A stretch of 64,000 bases of DNA, from positions 24,278,902 to 24,342,901 of the forward strand of contig OY756965.1 of NCBI GenBank assembly GCA_963580455.1, given 5' to 3'. Below, piece by piece: positions 61,201 to 64,000 of the stretch (positions are counted from its first letter, which is position 1; each line of letters starts with the position of its first letter). The DNA comes from Euonymus europaeus (Eukaryota; Streptophyta; Magnoliopsida; Celastrales; Celastraceae). A program made the position numbers and the translations under genes. The notes under the pieces are model-generated. The model did not search any database. It was given only the letters and a program-made list of their open reading frames with translations, and was not told where the DNA came from.

Positions 61201-63976
61201 TGCACCAAAGTTAAGGCCCATTCCGACAAGACAGAACATTACTAAAGTGTATTAGATGACATGGAAACTCTCCAAGGAAGAGGCACATTTGGACCATCCT
61301 TCCAGAGCAAACTACAGATACTAGCAACCACGCGCAAACTATTAGTGTCAATTAAAAACCTAGGTGCATCATATAGAATACAAAACCCAAGACCATGTTT
61401 ACTGCAGGATCTTTGGATCCCTACCATATCCACAAGGCAACAACCTTAGACAGGTTGCCAGAGAAAAGTATTATTGACCTGAATCCCATACAGATACAAC
61501 AGCAGCACAATCACACTAATTACTAAGCCATTACCATGTTATTCAGCTATTTTCAAACCAAATACTTTGTTCGCAGCCACAAGTCCTTTTCTTACCAAAA
61601 GATTTGAAACAGGATTTTTTTAACCAAAGTTAATAATAGTACATCAACCATACCTATTTGCCAATCACAAACTATTAACAACATTGTTCACCCAACTTAT
61701 TCTCTGGCATAGAGCTAACACTATGGCAGCAATTTGCTTTCTTACCTAATCAAATAGGTATCTAAATCTAACATATTCTGTTTTTATACGAATGCTAAAT
61801 CCGCAAAAGTCAATCTCAAACTTTGTGAGAAACCTATATTAGCTCAAAAGAACAAAATTCCATTTAGCCAAATAACTCTAACCGAATGACCAAAGAAATA
61901 AATGAAAACAAAATAATTAAACAAGAAAATTATACCTTGCAAAGAAAATGCATAAGTGTCATCTTGCTGGTAGAAGAACGAGTATCAGTGAGTTTTAATA
62001 GACTGTCCAACTTAAATCCAATGGCGGAACCTGAACAAATGCAAAGTCATAGATTTATATCAACACATGCAACTAGCCACAGAGAATCTTTCACTAATCC
62101 AAATCTATTTTTTAGTGTGACAAGACATTAAGAAATATGGTCAAGGGGAAAAATTGCTACAAGTTGAGTAGAATCTAGTCATCATAATATAAAGAACTAG
62201 TATACAGCTACAATTAATTACCCAAAATACCTTCGTCTGAAAGTCATGGCATAAATAATCAAATGCACTTCCAAAGTAGCATATGAGCAGAACAATCAGA
62301 AACACACGCACATTATTAGATACAACATCCTGGCGCTTGAGAGATCACAAAGCTATTACTTCAAATAAACAACATGCAGTAATGCTGCCCATCGAGATCC
62401 CAAGTGAACCACAAGGGCATACACAACAGTCAACCACCTCTTCCTTTCTTTTCTCAAATGTTTATAACAACTATTATCGTAATATCATGTGCTAAATCAT
62501 CATCATGAACTCAAGCATGTAATCTCGCATAACAAATCACAATTAAAATCTTAACCATGCTTCAAATACACAAGGGCACCCATTATGGGAAATTAAGTAA
62601 AAAACCAATGGACGTACCCCTTGCAGTTCCTTGGTTTAACTTATTCCCCAAGACAAGAATTCTCTTCAAAATTTCCTTCAATTTGACAGAATTCCGTACC
62701 TAATAAACCAGTACAAAGTTCCTAAGATCAATCAGAATGTACAAAGACTACATGGAAGCCTTCAAATCATTAGGGACATACCTCTTCACATGCAGAATTT
62801 ACTGTACGTAAATTCTTCTTGAATTCAGAAATCTGCAAAAGATGTCAAGAATTAGATAAAAGATGCAACAGTACGTATTACAGAGAATTTGAAGTTAATC
62901 AAAGTCAGATTAGCAACACAGATACTGCCAAACCTGAGAGATGAACTGAATCTTGAAAGAGAAAACTCTTAATTTTGACTCGACTCGTGGCACTTTCATC
63001 ATCTCCAAGAAGTACTGAAACATGAAAAAAATTTAGTTGAATCAAGGAAAACTATGAAAATAAATACACTTGGGTTCCCCAACATGTAAAGCACGGAATA
63101 AGTAGATCCCATTATTAACACACATGTAATAAAATATGGTCAATAAATAAACTTTCACGCACCTGTTCACACTTTCCAAGGTTCTCCCTGTCACCGGTAT
63201 AGCTCTATAAAATCATAGGACAGGAAGGGAAATTAAATGTGCATGCAAAACAAAGAATCATTTCTATGTGAACATGGAATATCACATACAAAGATTGCAA
63301 ACAGTAATCATAACTTGTTTTAAATCTTCACCTTTAGAAGTTCCATTTCCTCCTTAGTAGGACAGAATTTTATGAGATTTTCCACTTGATCAACATCTAA
63401 CACCGACTCATCCATTGCTAGAACTGCAGCCTAACAAGAAGAGGAGGTGTATGGTAAGCCCCAAAAGAAACAAGCAATCCCTACCAGAGTTTTGACATTT
63501 TCCAAAAGCTATAAATGGTTTGGCTCTTAACAATTTCAGCCCAAACTAGCAAGGCTGAAAAATTCATGGATTTTAGGAGAGAAAAGACACCTGGTGAGCA
63601 CAGAGCCTTTCTCGGTGTACTCAACAATTTGGAAAGAAAGAAATATCAGAGTTTTTAAAGGTGTAGAACAGCTAAATGTTGTCATTGAAAGGTGGTCAGC
63701 ATTTAAAAAAGGTCATGGAAAGGTAGTCAGCATTCAAAAAAAGTCATGAAAAGATGGTCACATAGGAGACACTTTTGGTTCACGTAGAGTTCTCTGCAAA
63801 TAAAGTTATTATGCTTGCACATCTACAAGAACGAGAGTACATCATTTCTATTGCTACTAGTCATACAAAACAAATGCATCAAGTTAAAAACTCTATTCCG
63901 TTACCATAATATCAGGGAGTGGCATCTTTACTTTCGTAAGCATAATTTCAGTGTTATTTGCCCGCCTCAGATCAAT
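58245..63976 (-). CDS. Class II formin, C-terminal FH2 part (5' end beyond window)
   Basis: Twelve minus-strand exons lie in the window: 63976-63905, 63430-63332, 63204-63163, 63014-62934, 62832-62782, 62699-62618, 62030-61936, 61010-60939, 60862-60746, 59375-59307, 59209-59143 and 58390-58245. All join in frame with GT-AG introns (about 329 aa). They encode most of an FH2 domain: IDLRRANNTEIMLTKVKMPL, VLGNKLNQGTARGSAIGFKL with the conserved GN-x-LN-x-GT-x-RG signature, LMHFLCK, LYFGEDPARCPFEQ, and the basic tail FVRLFRKAHEENVKQDELEK. The tail and exon pattern fit class II plant formins (N-terminal PTEN-like domain, outside this window). FH2 dimers nucleate and processively cap actin filaments. 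The frame ends DLTRKG. Confidence 0.93.
58671..58725 (+). repeat. G-rich tract in formin intron
   Basis: A nearly pure G stretch of about 55 bp (several runs of 4-12 G, short C/A/T interruptions) on the plus strand, so C-rich in the formin transcript. It meets the G-quadruplex pattern of four G3+ runs. Confidence 0.85.
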
Positions 63977-64000
63977 CTACAATGCAAGAGAAGACAATTT

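Noticed and set aside
1..64000. CRISPR arrays, operons, bacterial-type elements
   Set aside because: Plant nuclear sequence; no such structure seen.

Overview
This is nuclear DNA from a eudicot plant. The genes have short exons and T-rich introns with GT-AG borders, the spacers are AT-rich, and the gene set is plant-specific: a POLAR-like protein, a thylakoid DUF1118/RIQ-type protein, a class II formin, a CYP71-clan P450 and a NINJA-like EAR protein family. L1-type LINE, tRNA-derived SINE, LTR and MITE-like insertions lie between and inside genes. I cannot name the species.

Layout. 1-1.9 kb (+): mitochondrial-type glycine-rich RNA-binding protein. 2.8-7.2 kb (-): POLAR-like protein, 3 exons, with a 42-bp tandem repeat at its stop codon. 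9.6-15.0 kb (-): mitochondrial ATP synthase gamma subunit, 9 exons, with a LINE tail and a SINE in its 2.2-kb intron 3. 16.8-18.1 kb (+): intronless presenilin. 19.6-20.2 kb (-): DUF1118 thylakoid membrane protein. 21.3-22.4 kb (-): F-box protein. 22.7-24.3 kb (-): cytochrome P450. 24.44-25.91 kb (+): 5'-truncated LINE with clear target-site duplications, just upstream of the P450 TATA region. 28.1-30.3 kb (+): TOM5. 31.5-42.2 kb (+): tandem array of EAR-motif exons (two intact pairs and two decayed copies), with a recent non-autonomous Copia-derived LTR element inside it. 42.6-45.9 kb (-): RPA1A, 12 exons, one GC-AG intron. 47.1-48.3 kb (-): unknown Ser-rich protein with a Cys-rich tail. 49.4-49.8 kb (+): complex I ESSS-type subunit. 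49.8-55.1 kb: gene-poor. 55.1-56.1 kb (+): multi-pass membrane protein. 58.2-64 kb (-): C-terminal FH2 half of a class II formin, which runs off the window.

Several unlinked genes serve mitochondria: the RNA-binding protein, ATP synthase gamma, TOM5 and ESSS. TOM5 and ESSS also share site II (TGGGCY) promoter motifs. Otherwise the genes do not form a cluster.

The most unusual feature is the EAR-exon array. Homologous exons have identical 1-1 phase, so they can be spliced in frame into proteins carrying two EAR repression motifs, while the only NINJA-like C-terminal segment is decayed. All exon borders were derived by hand from reading frame, splice consensus and remembered family sequence; none has transcript support here.
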